A stretch of 64,000 nt of DNA, from the NCBI GenBank assembly GCA_036417435.1, contig CM070905.1, positions 63,071,092 to 63,135,091 on the forward strand, written 5' to 3'. This DNA comes from Inia geoffrensis. Taxonomy: Eukaryota > Chordata > Mammalia > Artiodactyla > Iniidae. Of the stretch, positions 1-12,440 are shown piece by piece; positions within the stretch are counted from its first letter, which is position 1, and each line of letters begins with the position of its first letter. Below the pieces are notes generated by a model that had not been told where the DNA came from, did not search any database, and saw nothing but the letters and a program-made list of their open reading frames with translations. Both the position numbers and the translations under genes were made by a program.

Positions 1-1049
1 TATATATTTAACATTTCCAATAACATCTATTCCTAGGTATTTTATAATTTTTATTATTTATGATAATGAGATCATTTTTATAATACTTTTTTTATGTTAA
101 GCTATCATACCGACTAATCTATTTAAGTACTTATTTATTATTTTAAAGTAATACATGTAAAGACTTTTAACATCAAATAAAAAATAATTATCCTTGTATC
201 TAGAACACCGATGTACTGGAGCCAGTTTTTGTGGGCTTTTCCCCAATTCTGTGTTCAGGGACAACACATTGGTAGCTTTAAATCAGCCACAGCGAGAGTA
301 TTTCCAACACAAAAATTGTCACATGCTGCAAATCAGGGTTTTGATTTTTTTTGAGAGAGCAAATTTTAAGCATTTACCAGCCTACTTCTGGAGTTGCACT
401 ACTCCACTCCACTTCCCATCCCCAGAAACAATGTTCAACATTTTTAGCAGTATCTTCAGCTATGTATATCTGTTTCTAAATATCATGCTTTGCTGGTAAG
501 GTGTTTTTTATTTTTTAGACATTTTTTATGATATTTACTTCCTACCCTGGGTGATAACTTCACTTTCTTACATGTACATGCCTCTCCTTCCAATTACATT
601 ATAGTTGCATCACATTTTAAGTTAATTTATTATTAAGGCACAATATTATGACTATAATTTTTCTCATGAGCTATATTATATACTATAATATTGTTTCCAT
701 TCTTATACAATCCCTTCATTCTTATTCAAGTTAATAATTGTTTATTTTTCTCTGCCTAGTTTTCTGTGAATTGCCTATACTCACAACCAAATATGTGAAA
801 CCCTTCTCGATAAAGTCAGACACACTGGGTAGTCAGTATAAGTTTTATTTCTTTCCCCTTGGAGATTTTCCTTCTGGAGCCCTCCATCTTCCTGTTCCAT
901 TCTTCTCTCTAGGTCTACAGTACAAATGTTATCCCTAGGCTCTTCTTCATACTATAGGAATTCCTTTTGCTTCTGTTCACTGGGATTTCTTTTTCCTTCA
1001 TTTTGAGGCATTCTCAATTAGCTTCCTTAAAAGAGGTACATTTTTTTCT
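1..1049. other. AT-rich non-coding DNA, no feature recognised
   Basis: I see no gene, RNA or confidently named repeat. The sequence is very AT-rich, and the open frames at 194-499 and 738-938 have phenylalanine, tyrosine and leucine-rich translations expected of chance frames. It may be decayed L1, because the next segment is antisense L1, but I cannot align it by eye. Confidence 0.5.
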
Positions 1050-2310
1050 CGGACTTTGCAGGACTAAAAGTATCTTTATTCTTACCTCATACTTGAGGAT
1101 AGCATTCAATTTAGGAGTCATTTTCCTCTTGAACTTTTAAAGACATTGATTTATTACCTTATAGCTTCCAATGTTGCTGTTAAAAAGTTTGATGTCATTC
1201 TCATTCCAAATTGTTTGTAAGTGGCCCTTTAGTTCTGTCTGGAATCTTTTAAGATTTTTTTTTTTTTTAATCCTGGGCATTCTTAAACTAAAATGATATG
1301 CCTTAGGTAGGCATTTTTCCCCTTCATTTGGTAGATCTTTTGAGTGTGGGAATGCATTACTGGTTCCCTCTGGGACTTTTAAATGTTTTAAAAATTACTT
1401 ATTGAAAATATATAGAAAAGCTTTTTTATTTTTTAATGTTGTCTTTTGTTTGGCCATCGGACTGAATTTTTTTTTTTTTTTTTTTTTTTTTTGTCGGTAC
1501 ACGGGCCTCCCACTGTTGTGGCCTCTCCCGTTGTGGAACACAGGCTCCGGACGCACAGGCTCAGTGGCCATGGCTCATGGGCCCAGCTGCTCCGCGGCAT
1601 GTGGGATCTTCCCAGACCTGGGCACGAACCCGTGTCCCCTGCATCGGCAGGCAGACTCTCAACCAGTGTGCCACCAGGGAAGCCCTGGACTGAATTTTTT
1701 AATTCTAAAGTTTTCTGTTGATTTTCTTGGTTATTTTAGATAGGCAATATTATCATCAACAAATAATGACTTCTCTTTATAGTTCCATATTTCCATATTT
1801 ATTCCTCATTTTTTCTTGTCTTATTTCATTGGTTGGGATATCTAAATCAATGGAGAATAGTAACTATAGTAGCAGAGATCCTTTTCTTTTTACTCACTTT
1901 AATGGGAATATTCCTAGTATTCTGCTATGGATGTCTGGGCATATATCTTTTAAGTTAAGAAAATTTCCTTTCGTTTCTAGCTTAATATGATTAGCATCAG
2001 GAATAAGTGTTATGTTTATGCTAATCTACTTTGGCATCAGTTTTTAATAATATATATGCATATATGTACATATAATTTTGCCTTCTTGGAGAATTCATCT
2101 GAGGCTATGATGCACTGTTTTATTAAGAAACTGGTGGATTGTTGCTGAGTTTTAATAATTTTACATAAATATGCACAAAATAGATGTTCTGAAACTATCT
2201 TTTTCATGCATTCCTCCTCCTGTTTGGCTATTGGGTTATGTTAGCCTTTAGAAAATTTCTGGTTAGCCTTTGTTTGTAAATCTGAGAATTTGGATAGTTT
2301 AAATATCACT
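1050..2310 (-). mobile_element. Old L1 (L1M-type) fragment, antisense
   Basis: Read on the minus strand, the segment resembles the 3' part of ORF2 and adjoining 3' sequence of an ancient mammalian L1. The stretch after 1700 matches the familiar antisense ORF2 wording around a run about residues of the C-terminal half of reverse transcriptase (for example the 'tatttcattggttggg...ggagaatag...agagatcc' phrase in pieces). It is badly decayed with no long frame. A CHR SINE was inserted later at 1473-1686 and splits it. The subfamily is not determined. Confidence 0.55.
1473..1686 (-). mobile_element. CHR-2-like cetacean SINE, antisense
   Basis: The copy reads in reverse: a poly(T) run (reverse of the A tail), then the CpG-rich body and finally the tRNA-like head ending in 'accagggaagccc'. 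It is flanked by an exact 14-bp target-site duplication, ggactgaatttttt, at 1459-1472 and 1687-1700. Such SINEs are copied by L1 machinery and carry a pol III promoter in the tRNA-related head. The open frames at 1402-1743 are only SINE translations. It was inserted into older L1 sequence. Confidence 0.93.
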
Positions 2311-2614
2311 TGTATGAATGTAGTGAGATTTTTTTTATTAGCCTAATGCATATTCAGATTTTATTATAACTATTGCAAAGGACATTTGAAATAGCATGTA
2401 ATTTCTGTCATATACAAAATTTCTCAACACATCTACTTATTGTAAATATTAATAAGTATTAAAATAACTAAAGTTTTACTTTTGAGAATTTTTATTTTTT
2501 AAATTTTATTATCATATTTTATTTAATCCCATGCTTCCAAAATATTACCATTTCAATATGTAACGAATTTAAACATTTTTGAGATATTTTACAATCTTAT
2601 TTTTCATTCTAAGT

Positions 2615-2860
2615 CTTTTTTTAAAAATTTTATTGGAGTATAGTTGATTTACAATGTTGTGTTAGTTTCAGGTGTACAGCATAGTGATTCAGTTATACAT
2701 ATACCTATATTCATTCTTTTTCAGATTCTTTTCCCATCTAAGTGATTACAGAATATTGAGTAGAGTTCCCTTTGCTATACAGTAGATTCTTGTTGGTTAT
2801 CTGTTTTATATATAGCAGTGTACGTATGTTAATCCCAAGCTCCTAATTTATCTCTCCCCC
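2615..2860 (-). mobile_element. L1 3' end, cetartiodactyl type, antisense
   Basis: Starting from a T-rich run, the sequence reads through 'ttttattggagtatagttga', 'ttacaatgttgtgttagttt' and 'cagttatacatatac', the reverse of the characteristic 3' UTR of artiodactyl and cetacean L1 elements. It is a 5'-truncated copy of about 245 bp. I did not find a clear target-site duplication. Confidence 0.85.
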
Positions 2861-3729
2861 TGGGAATTTTATTACTTTACTGTTGTTGCATAGCAGTATA
2901 TTAATGTGCCCCATTGTGATTATAATTTTTGATAATATCTTATATATCTAAAGAGTTTTAATTTCGAATACTATGCTGTTTGATTTCCAATATTTGTAAC
3001 TGTATGTGGATTGTGCCTTTTACCAGTATAAATATTCATATTATCTCATTAATACTTTTGGCCTTGTATTTTATCTGATAGCAATAGTGTATATTCATAG
3101 AAGGCTTTCCTTGGGGTTCCTGGGCAACAACAGGATGGAAGTCTTTGCTCTGGGGATTGAGAAGTTTGGTGTGTTCACTTCTGGACCTCACATTCCAATT
3201 TCCTTTGTGGAAATTTGGTTTCCTTTTGCCTCCAGCCTGGATATCTCATCTAAAAACTCTCTCAAGGAAGATTCTCCTTTGTTTGGAAAGTAATTCTTAA
3301 GCCTTTATCCTGGAAAGCAAATGCCCCTGTTTCCTGCTGCTTTGCTTTTGTCTCAGAGAAGGAGGACCAATACTGGCACAGCAGCTGCTGCTTGACGGAT
3401 GGTCTTTTAATTAATTGTTCTGACCATTATCCTGCTCTTTAAATTTCCTGAGCTTGGAGTTTCTCTGCAGCTCCTTTGGGAAGAAAGGTTCTCACCTTGG
3501 CAATGGCCTTCTCTCAGGCCATTTGGGTCGAAGTTTTCTCACTGTTCTTTCTGTTAGCTTGTGCCATCTTTATTGTCTCTTAGAAATTCTTCTCTATTTC
3601 TGGCTTGTTTATGGTATCCTTTCTTCTGATGGCTACAGTTTTTGATGAATCCTTTTTTTAAGATCTATTTTTTCTGCCATATTGGAATTTATAAGAATGT
3701 GCTCAGTCTGTCTCGAATTGATCTTGTTG
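2861..3729. other. Non-coding, possibly decayed L1
   Basis: No gene is visible. The part near 2960-3120 faintly resembles antisense L1 ORF2, consistent with antisense L1 on both sides, but the similarity is too weak for a firm call. The frame at 3006-3293 has no recognisable domain. Confidence 0.35.
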
Positions 3730-5051
3730 CATTCTTTAAAAGATAGTTTTTAAAAAAAGATATAAATTACCTAAAATATCTAAATATAAGAAGTAATATG
3801 ATAATTTCCACACAGTTAAAGAATTAGAAGAGTATAATAACCGTTGGTTCTCACCGTGTATTACTTAAGCCCAATACACCTCTCTCCTCTCCAAGTGGTA
3901 ACCTCTAACTTAAATTTTTTTTCAAATTGTTCCCTTGCTTTTCATAATGATTTTGCTCTAAAGGTTTATATCTCTAAACACTGTATCTAATTTTTCATAT
4001 TTATGTGTTTTACATAAGTAGTTTGTCTTCTTTGGAAGCTTACCTTTTTGTTTACTGTACTTTTTGTGAGATTCATCTTGCTGGCAAATGCAGTTCTAGT
4101 TCATTTGTTATTTTCGCAGATGTAGAGTATTCCACTGAATAAAGATAGTGCTCATTCTCTTGTTGGTGAACATCTGAGTGGTTTCTAGATCTTTTAAAAT
4201 TATAAACAATACTGCTATGATTCCCTTGCTTTTCTCCTAGTATACATGTGGGAGAATTCTTAGAGCTTATATGAATAGGATTAGAATGAGTGGGTAATGA
4301 GATACACATCTTTAATTTTGTTAGATAAATTATTTTTCCAAAAGATTGTAACTGTTACATTCCCACAAGTCTTATTAAAAGTTTGCAAGTCTCCATACCC
4401 TCAGCAACATTTTTAAGCTTTTAAATTTCTGCAAGTATGTTGTATATAAGGTTATATTTCACTGTGCTTTTAGTTTACAATTTCTTGATTACTAATAAGC
4501 TTGAGCATCTTTTCATTTGTTATGGATATTCAAATTCCTTCTTCTGTTAAATGCTTCTCTATATCACTTGCACATATTTTCACTTTTTGTATTTTTAATT
4601 TATCTGTAGAAATCTACTAAAATAAATTTTAGATATAAATCCTTCCTTGATGATACATAATGTACTTACTACTGATACATTCCTTCTGATTTTTGGTTCA
4701 TCTTTTAATTTCTTCAATCTTTTTCTTCAAGTTTTGTCTTTTTATAGAAATCTTTCCCTATCTTGAGATCTTAAAGTCATTCTTCTATATTTTCTTCTAA
4801 AAGTTTAAAAATTTTATTTCTATATTTGAGTGTTTAATCCAACTAGAATTGAGTTTTGGGGTATGTTACAAGGTAGGTACACAATTTTATGGACTTTTTT
4901 CCAAATGGAATTACCAGCACTGTTATTCTCCTGCTGATCAACAATTCCACCTGTCATGTATCAAGTTTACCTATAATATTTGTGGGTCCAATTCTTTCTG
5001 TTCCGTTGTTTCTTTGTCATCTTTTTTGCTAATCCCATATTGTGTTCATTA

Positions 5052-5098
5052 TATTTTTATAATAAGTGCTAAGTACTTATTTTTATAATAAGTGCTAA
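5052..5098. repeat. Two-copy tandem duplication, 26-bp unit
   Basis: The 21-base string tatttttataataagtgct plus 'aa' occurs at 5052-5072 and again at 5078-5098, an offset of 26 bases. It lies inside old antisense L1 sequence and is a small slippage-type or unequal-crossover duplication. Confidence 0.9.
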
Positions 5099-5898
5099 CA
5101 CTTACAGTGTACGTCTTATCTTTTCTGTGTGTATCTTAATATCATCTTGTTAAGTCCTTTAAAAATCCTGTAGGTATGATTTTGATACATATTAAATCAA
5201 TTAATTTTGGAAAACTGACATCTTTTAAATATAATCATTCTATCCATGAATGTGGGCAATTCCTCTATTTTTAAAAAGGTCTTCTTCAATGTCTTTTAGC
5301 AAAGATTTTATTTTTTTCTGTGAAGGTTACTCATCACTTTGCTTAGATGTGTTACTAGGTACCTATAATTTATTTAATTTCTTATTGTAAATAAACTTAC
5401 TAGAGACACATTTTTAACTCTTTAAGACTGTTACATATAAGTGCAATTGATTTTTTTTGCATTTATTTCGTATCCAGCCATCTTGTTAAATTCTTACAAT
5501 ATGTCTGTATATTATTTCAGGCTTTTTATGCTTATAATCTGTGACTAATGACAATATTGTTTCCTCCTTTCCTATTTTGAGCTATTTTGTTTCATTTTCT
5601 TGTCTCATTTTCTTGGCTATGGTAATAGAGAACATCCTTTTCTTTTAAGAAACTATGCATATAAGCTTTATTGTATTGTTTGTGGTTATATTTTTTATCA
5701 AGTTCAAGGCATTCTCTTCTATTCCTGATTTCTGAGTTTAAGAAAATCATGAATATCAATTTAATTTTCCCATTTGCTTTCCTTAATCTGTTAAGGTGAT
5801 CATATGATTTTTCTTGTTAGATATGGTAATATGAAATGCATTAATAAATTTCATAATGGTATATTAATCTTCATACCTGGAATAAGACCAGTTTGGTG

Positions 5899-5928
<30 letters not shown>
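5899..5928. repeat. (AT)n microsatellite
   Basis: An uninterrupted AT dinucleotide run of about 29 bases lies inside antisense L1 ORF2 remnant sequence. Such tracts are usually length-polymorphic. Confidence 0.95.
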
Positions 5929-5932
<4 letters not shown>

Positions 5933-6759
5933 TTCTTGCCTTCTATGTTTATTATGTTTCTTTCTCTATGTTTATTAGTTCAAATGTGTAAATTGCCTTG
6001 GAGACATCTGAACCTAGATTATTTTTCTTCTGTTTGCTTAATCTATCAATTATTGAGAGAGAGACCTACTCAGAAAGCCAATACTATGAAGGTGAATTTG
6101 TCAATTTCTTGTACTTCTATTAATTTTTGCTTTATATATAATTGAAGCTGTGTTGTTAAATACATACAAGCTTCAAATTGGCATGTCCCTGTCTTAGATT
6201 AAAGCATTATTATTATGAGGACTTTTTTCACCACTATGTTTTTTTGAGTTAAAATCTGTTTTTGTGATATATTTATATTCTTTGCTTTTGATGTCATTTA
6301 ATAGATATATTTTGTAGAGCTTTTCTTAACCTTTATATACATCTCTTTAAAACAACCCAAAGCTGGATTGAAAAAAATTTAAAATTCTCTCTGGGTAAAT
6401 TTTTCTTTTAACTAGATAATTTAATCTGTTTACACACTTTGTGATTATCAATATATTTGAATTTATTTTTGCTATCTTTTTGTGCTTTTTATTTGTTATG
6501 TGATTTTTACATTAAAAACTTCTTTCCTTTTTTAGTATTCAATGTTTATCTTATTTTATTTTTCCCCTTTATTAAAAAATTTACACTGAACTCACCTGTT
6601 TCGCACAGACAAAAACCACTATGCCTTTCTATACCCCTGCACGTGCACAGACATACACATAAACACGTACAGAACCAAGACCATGAAAAATAATTCCTTA
6701 CCATCTCCCTTGGAAGGCAGATTTTTTTTAAAAAAATCACAAATTACTTAGCTTATTGG

Positions 6760-7330
6760 ACACAATTAACATACAACACAGGTTAGTTAAAGTAGGGAAA
6801 AAGGGTAATGGACCATTCCAAGAAGTCTCAGTAGGAGAGACAGTCTCTGATCTGGCAACAAGTCTCCAACAGACATAAGTGGTAAGTCATCCTCTGCTCA
6901 AACAGGACCTCTGGCAGCCTCCCTCTGGAACAGCTCTCAGCAGCGTGGAGTCTGTTCCTCCAGCCAAGAGCCTTCTGGAGGGTGGATTCTTTTTAACTTA
7001 CTTTTTCACTGATTGTGTAGCCCTTTAGAGAGGGATTTTTTTCCAGCTTTATGTGCCCGGGTTCCCAGTCTACTGCAAGTGAGTCAAGACCTTGTTTCTT
7101 GTCCTCATTGGCTATATTAGAAATAGATTTCTTGGACTAGCAGACACTCTTATTGTGGCCACAGGCTTAAGTTATTGCTTACAATTTTCTACTTTACTCC
7201 TACTTCATTATTCTCTTATGAATATTTTCTTTACTTGCTTGCAGAATCAGATATACATTTAAATATTTTTGGTATTTGGTAGCGGGGATATTTTGGGGAT
7301 GTCTAATCTGCCACCTTGCCAGAAACAGAA
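6760..7330 (-). mobile_element. Probable 5' UTR start of an old L1, antisense
   Basis: Read on the minus strand, the segment begins near 7330 with 'ttctggcaaggtggcagatt' followed by 'agacatccccaaaa', which resembles the opening of an L1M 5' UTR (the conserved 'aagatggc..actag' motif). It lies upstream, in the element's own direction, of the antisense L1 at 3730-6590, so the two may be the ends of one large internally deleted copy. The call rests on short motifs and order. Confidence 0.5.
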
Positions 7331-9009
7331 GCTCCAAATGCTCTTTTATTTTCCATCCCCTTTTCCATGCTGTTCTCTGTACAGGTAAACAGGGCTTAAA
7401 TTAAGGAGGGCCTGAGAAGCTGTGATGTGTAATGCGTAAACTGGATATTGGGGACAGTGACAGTGAAACCCATTCACCTGGGGTGTCTATCTTCATGACT
7501 CAGGAGCTGTGTTGCTGGTATTTTGGGGCAGCTATACAAAGAAGAAGCAGTGAACAATTTTTATTTTAATTTCTTTTTATTTAAAAGAGAAAAAGATGCA
7601 GTCTTTGAGTGATATAGAAAATTTTTATCCAGCGACTTTTGTTCTTAATGCTTTATCTGCAAAATCTGAGATTAAAATGAAAGAAAAACTTCCAAGCCTT
7701 CTTTTCCTAACAAAATTACTAGCTGAAAATATGACAAATTAAAAGACTTCTTAGTAAAGTATTAAGGTTTACTAGGTGATTTTCATCTACATAGAAAAAG
7801 CAGATTCAATTAAAAAAGCCTCTACCACATGAGATTTCTATAATATTTAAAAGACTGTCTTGTGATCTAAAGACTCAGTCTCTTTGAATGAGCAGTAATC
7901 AGCAAGATAGGCAGTCTGAGTTTTAATATCATCTTTTCATTGTTGCAAGTTGGTCTAATTTCTATGTTTCAACTTTGTCTTCTACAATACCTGCCTAACC
8001 TTACTTCCAGAGGTATGAGAATATAGTGGGGTCTTTGCAGCCCTCTTCTTCTTATGTTTGACTTTAAAAATACTTGCCTGTCTATATATTACAATACATT
8101 ATGCTCTCTTTGCCATTTTAATAAATATTTTACGTTGCCACACGACAATATTCTCTTAACATCCATCAGTTCAGTTTTGACAACATGCCTGTCATTATTC
8201 GGTAGTGTATAGGCAATGACTAGAAAAAGAGAAATGACAGTGCTATTGCCACAAAGGTGGAAGCCCTTAAGATGAGCCAAAGCAGCAAATATTTAGCGTT
8301 AATTAGACATTCATTGTACTAATTATGAGGTCAAATGTGAAGAAGATAAACACAATTAAACTGCATGGGTAAAGTGTTGGAAACAAATCATTGAAGATTT
8401 ATACAAAAGATGAGATTTACTTTGGAATGCTGTAATTTTAAGTTGTCAAATAGAATTCCTCTATACCTGCAAGCCTTTTGGATGATTGACTTTAGAACAT
8501 GTAACTGGTTCATCATTTCAAGTTCATATTTTGTCTTTATCATATGTTGTGATACTTGAAGGAAAATGTTTCAAAACCCTTCTAAATCAGAGTTTTATCA
8601 ACTCTCTGATCATTATCAGAACACTAGAAGCATTTTCCAATACATTTCTGAAAACAGTCGTAATGGATAATTTATGATTAAAGTATTTATCTCATCCTCT
8701 TTTTTTGTATAGTCTATAAATTATTGAGAGTGAGTATAATTTTCTTTTGGAGAGTCTTTCCTACTTTGACTTTTTATTGGTATTATTTTTCTGGCACACA
8801 GAACAACATAGGGTCATTTATCCTCACACCCCCATTCCCTGCTCTTTTTCTTTTTTTAATCCCAGAGGATTTTTACTTCTTTTAATCAGTTTTTAAGCTT
8901 TCACCATTCTATGAAGGACTTTCAATTTCTGGAGGTCCTAGCTTTAGCCTCAACCTTTACTTGACCAAATCAGCCTTCCTTGTAAAACTTCACTGGGCCG
9001 AGCTTCCTT
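7331..9009. other. Non-coding, nothing recognised
   Basis: I see no gene, RNA or named repeat in this 1.7-kb AT-rich stretch. Frames at 8089-8280 and 8486-8677 show no domain and no coding-like composition. Confidence 0.45.
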
Positions 9010-9370
9010 TAAAAATGATTTGAAAAGTCCACATGCAATAAATTATTATTATAAAACATAGAAATAAGAAAAAGCTATAACAAAATCACCTATGTCTCCA
9101 TACCTAGAAATAACCGATGCTACACTTTGATATATACTCCTCAAAGTGTTTATATGTTAATAGAGCCATTGCATATTTTATTTATCTTATGTATAGAAAT
9201 AAATGGAATCATACTTCCTATGATTTTATAATCTCTTTTTAGTCATTCAACCTACATCATAGAGAGAAACCTCCATCATGGGCATCTCTCCATATCAATA
9301 AATATACCTCTAGAACATATTTTATATCTGTTCAAATTCAATTACATGGATGTGCCAAGATTCACTATAC
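9010..9370 (-). mobile_element. L1ME-like 3' region, antisense
   Basis: The order of phrases ('cacctatgtctccatacctag', a weak middle, 'aaatggaatcatacttccta', 'tagtcattcaacctacatc', 'catctctccatatcaataa') matches the antisense 3' end of ancient L1ME-class elements, the same type as at 3890-4300. The copy is heavily diverged and short. Confidence 0.6.
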
Positions 9371-9399
9371 TAATCCTCAGTTACTAGAATTTCAGGAGG

Positions 9400-9545
9400 T
9401 TTCTAAGATCATTAATTTATTAAACACATGGTCTGAGTATCTACTATGTGCCAGTCTGTATTGTAGGCACCAGAGTTTAGCAAAAAAAAGGATAGATAAA
9501 GTTTTGCTCATATGGAGCTTATTTTTGGAGAGTAGCATTCAAATA
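9400..9545 (-). mobile_element. L2 3' end, antisense
   Basis: The reverse of the canonical L2 3' terminus is legible: 'ttattaaacaca', 'gagtatctactatgtgccag', a 'tgtattgtaggcacca' block and 'tatggagctta'. L2 is an ancient mammalian LINE long inactive; this is a diverged terminal fragment. Confidence 0.75.
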
Positions 9546-11672
9546 ATCTCCTCTTTGGGTGACCTACTCTCCCATGACCACATAGGTACCTTAGTTTGTT
9601 GTCTGCAGATGATCCTTTTTATACAACTTAAGGGAAAACATGCTTAGGTGTACTTCTCCATCCCTCTACTCCTTAATGCTACAAGTGACTCTTAGGTTTC
9701 TGTGCTTTTGTTTGGAGACACTGATTGTACAGAGAAATTACTGTTCTTGTAGAAATCTGAAAACATAGCTGGAATTATTAGTAGGTATTTACTTCAGAGT
9801 CATCTTTTCATGTCACTCATTCAAAATAAATGCTCCTAACTGAACACATTTCGGTACATACAAATTATAGTATAATTTTATCTGACTCTTATAGGCTATA
9901 TATGTTTTAGTAGTTGTTTTGGTGGTAGAATTTTAAAAAGCCACTTTGTACTCCAGTGGTGCTCTGTGCGGTGTTGCTCCTCTATCCTCAACCATAAAAC
10001 AGAGTCTGACTAGATGATTTCTACAGTGCTTGCCAGCTCTGAACAGGGAGGCTTTGCACTATCATAAAACAGTTCTTAAGACTGACTCAAATGACTTCAA
10101 ACCTTGTTGGTATACACACATCCATGCAGGCTCTCAGCTTCTGGTTCTGATTTCCCTTAAATGTGTTATACTGTTTTCTCAATCATAGGAAAGGCAGGAT
10201 TTTCAATTAAGCATAGTCTGTACTAACAATCTATATTTCATTTCTCTCCTCTAGATTCTGGGGAATGTTTGCCCTCTCAAATGCAGAAGGGGAGTCTATC
10301 TACCTCCCCAGGGACTTTTCTTAACTGTCAAGTTGTCCCATAAACTGATAGAAGAACTTTTTCAGAGGATTTTTCATTTTATCAGAAAGATGATGTACCA
10401 TTGGACGTTTTCTTGTTTTCATTTCTTATAATACACAGGTGACTATTTCCCCCCCCACCACCATGTACTTTTGTGTGGCCAGGGTCAACTATTATCATTA
10501 GGAGAATGTAGACTAAAAGTGGTAATATTAACACAACAGTTAGTTAGCCATGTTGGATTCAATTGGGCTTTCACTGTAGTTTTGCTTTTGTCATCTCTCT
10601 TGATACATAAATCTATTTGCAGAAGATGGAATACCAGGAGAACATTAGAAATCAAAGATCTCTCTAGCCTTTAACTCTTGACAAACTCTTCAAGTTGCCT
10701 TGCATATTCTCAATTTCTTCTGCCATTTTTCCTGGGAGAATTCAGAATTAGTGTTCAATAATTTTTTTTTCTTTTTGGAAAAAACAAACTCTATTAGATT
10801 TTTTTCAAATGACTCACTTACTACAGATTTCATAAGGTCAGATTCCAACTAGTATTTACATTTTTAACTGACATTCTGGGAGGATTTTTAGCTGGAGTTT
10901 AAAGACAAAGAGAGAAGGGACAAGCACTGATTACAGCTCAACTGTTCTGAAAATGATCTGATTTTTAAAAGGTTACAAAATGAATATGATTATCTTATTA
11001 TTCCTAATTTGAATTTACACCATTAAGACCACATTCTACTAAAGGAACATATAATACAAATTTATTACTATATAGTGTCACACTGAGGGATTCAGGTGCA
11101 AAGGGAAAACTCACTCCTTTGGAAAACAGCTTATCCCCAGCTGTTGATAGAAGGATTTGTGTAGCCCATAAATCCTTCCATGAGGCATGAGGCAATGGCT
11201 ACAGTTTTGGTGGTCTCATCTCTGCTAATCTTTTCATTCCCACTCAAGTCACCTCTTTGCTTAGCTATATACTTTGAGTTTCGGGGGAGGTACTGTATAT
11301 GTAATACCTTTGTCAGTTCCAGATCATTCCCACTGACATCCATGGTGATTCGATCAGTCTCTCTGAGCTGGAGATTTGGATATTCAGGGTGGGAATATGA
11401 AAGACGGGGTTTGGGGCATTACTGGCTGAATGATTTTGACAGTCTCCCTGGTGGAGGGTGGGGAGGTGGGTGGATGATTGTGTCTCATAATATAAGAAAA
11501 ATGAAATGCAAAGAAAGCTGTTTGGAAGATCCAAAGGCAAGAATCCATAATTATCCAGATTGTTTATTGCATAGTCTGAAAAATTCAGCTACCCATGAAG
11601 GCGAGACTCTCCACTGTGTCTTTTTTTTTCTGGAAATTGACCAATTTCTGAGTACATGAAAAATATATAGGA
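9546..11672. other. Non-coding; possible short MIR-like piece near 9960-10050
   Basis: Most of this 2.1 kb has no recognisable feature. Around 9975-10040 the phrase 'gagtctgactagatgatttc' followed by 'cttgccagctctgaa' resembles the 3' half of a MIR-family SINE in sense orientation, at low confidence. A C9 run sits near 10450. The frame at 11180-11659 has no known domain, and its neighbours in other frames are no better. Confidence 0.4.
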
Positions 11673-11866
11673 GGGCTTCCCTGGTGGCGCAGTGGTTGAG
11701 AGTCCACCTGCCGATGCAGGGGACACGGTTTCGTGCCCCAGTCCGGGAAGATCCCGTGTGCCATGGCCGCTGAGCCTGGGCGTCCGGAGCCTGTGCTCCG
11801 CAACGGGAGAGGCCACAACAGTGTGAGGCCCGTGTACCGCAAAAAGAAAAAAAAAAAAAATATATA
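11673..11866 (+). mobile_element. CHR-2-like SINE, sense, with 24-bp internal deletion
   Basis: The copy starts with the tRNA-like head 'gggcttccctggtggcgcag' and ends in an A-rich tail running into (AT)n. The duplication is about 11 bases, atatataggag, at 11663-11673 and 11870-11880. Compared with the other copies here it lacks 24 bases of the middle CpG-rich part, between 'gatccc' and 'gtgtgccatggcc'. The full copies have ccc at both ends of the missing block, so the loss could be microhomology-mediated. The many frames on either strand here are SINE-derived. Confidence 0.92.
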
Positions 11867-11880
11867 TATATATATAGGAG

Positions 11881-12194
11881 ATCGTAGCATCTGATCTCTG
11901 GTATCTCCAGTGAACAGCAATTTGCTGGCACAAATTAGATGTAAGATAAAATTTTATTGAATGAATGCTCTTAATTTAAATGACATACATCACTGGCTTC
12001 AGTTTAGGTTTATGTCTTGGTTGCTTATAGAAGGCAGACATATATAGGAAATGTTGCTAAGGAAGACTCATCTACTTTACTCCTGATAATATGAATAGTA
12101 AGGGTGAATGACAGTGAATATCGAAATATTATTTGTTTTTGTATTACAAAAACACACAGTAGGTATTTAGTAATATTTGTAGAGTAAATGAATA
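11881..12194. other. Non-coding, nothing clear
   Basis: Short unrecognised AT-rich spacer. The piece at 12130-12190 ('agtaggtatttagtaatatt') faintly recalls an L2 3' end in sense orientation but is too short to call. Confidence 0.35.
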
Positions 12195-12440
12195 ATGAAT
12201 ATAAGCTTGTTTTTGAAGTACTTAATATGTGCTAGACACTGAGTAAATTACTTTATTTACATTATCTCATTTCCCTTTTATTACTCTGAGTGAGGTATTA
12301 TGACCTCCATTGTAGAGATGAGAAAATAGACTCAAATAAATTAAGTAACTTTACTAAGATCAGATAGCTTATAAGCAGTAGAGCCAGTATTTGGCTGAGG
12401 TCCGTCTTATTCATTTTCTCACTATGCTCTTAACCCCTCT
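12195..12440 (-). mobile_element. MIR SINE, antisense
   Basis: Antisense MIR blocks occur in order: 'tgtgctagacactgagtaaa', 'attatctcatttccc', 'attgtagagatgagaaaata', 'agtaactttactaagatcag', then 'cagtagagccagtatttggc'. MIR is an ancient tRNA-derived SINE shared by all mammals. This is a long copy covering most of the element. Confidence 0.85.

Larger units (their letters stand above)
3730..6590 (-). mobile_element. Ancient L1 (L1ME/L1M-type) 3' UTR and ORF2 remnant, antisense
   Basis: The left part carries the reverse of an L1ME-like 3' region: the phrases around 3890 ('ctctccaagtggtaacctct'), 4130 ('gagtattccactgaataaag'), 4180-4300 (two further familiar blocks) and 4490-4520 ('ttgagcatcttttcatttgt') come in the order expected. 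Past 4700 the text matches antisense ORF2, including the block at 5500-5900. Stops break every frame, so it is a dead copy. An (AT)n tract lies inside it at 5899-5928 and a 26-bp local duplication at 5052-5098. Confidence 0.75.

Noticed and set aside
11180..11659. 159-codon plus-strand frame
   Set aside because: No domain, biased residues and overlapping minus-strand frames of similar length; treated as chance.
11551..11933. Three minus-strand frames of 111-126 codons
   Set aside because: Translations of the CHR SINE at 11673-11866 read in reverse.
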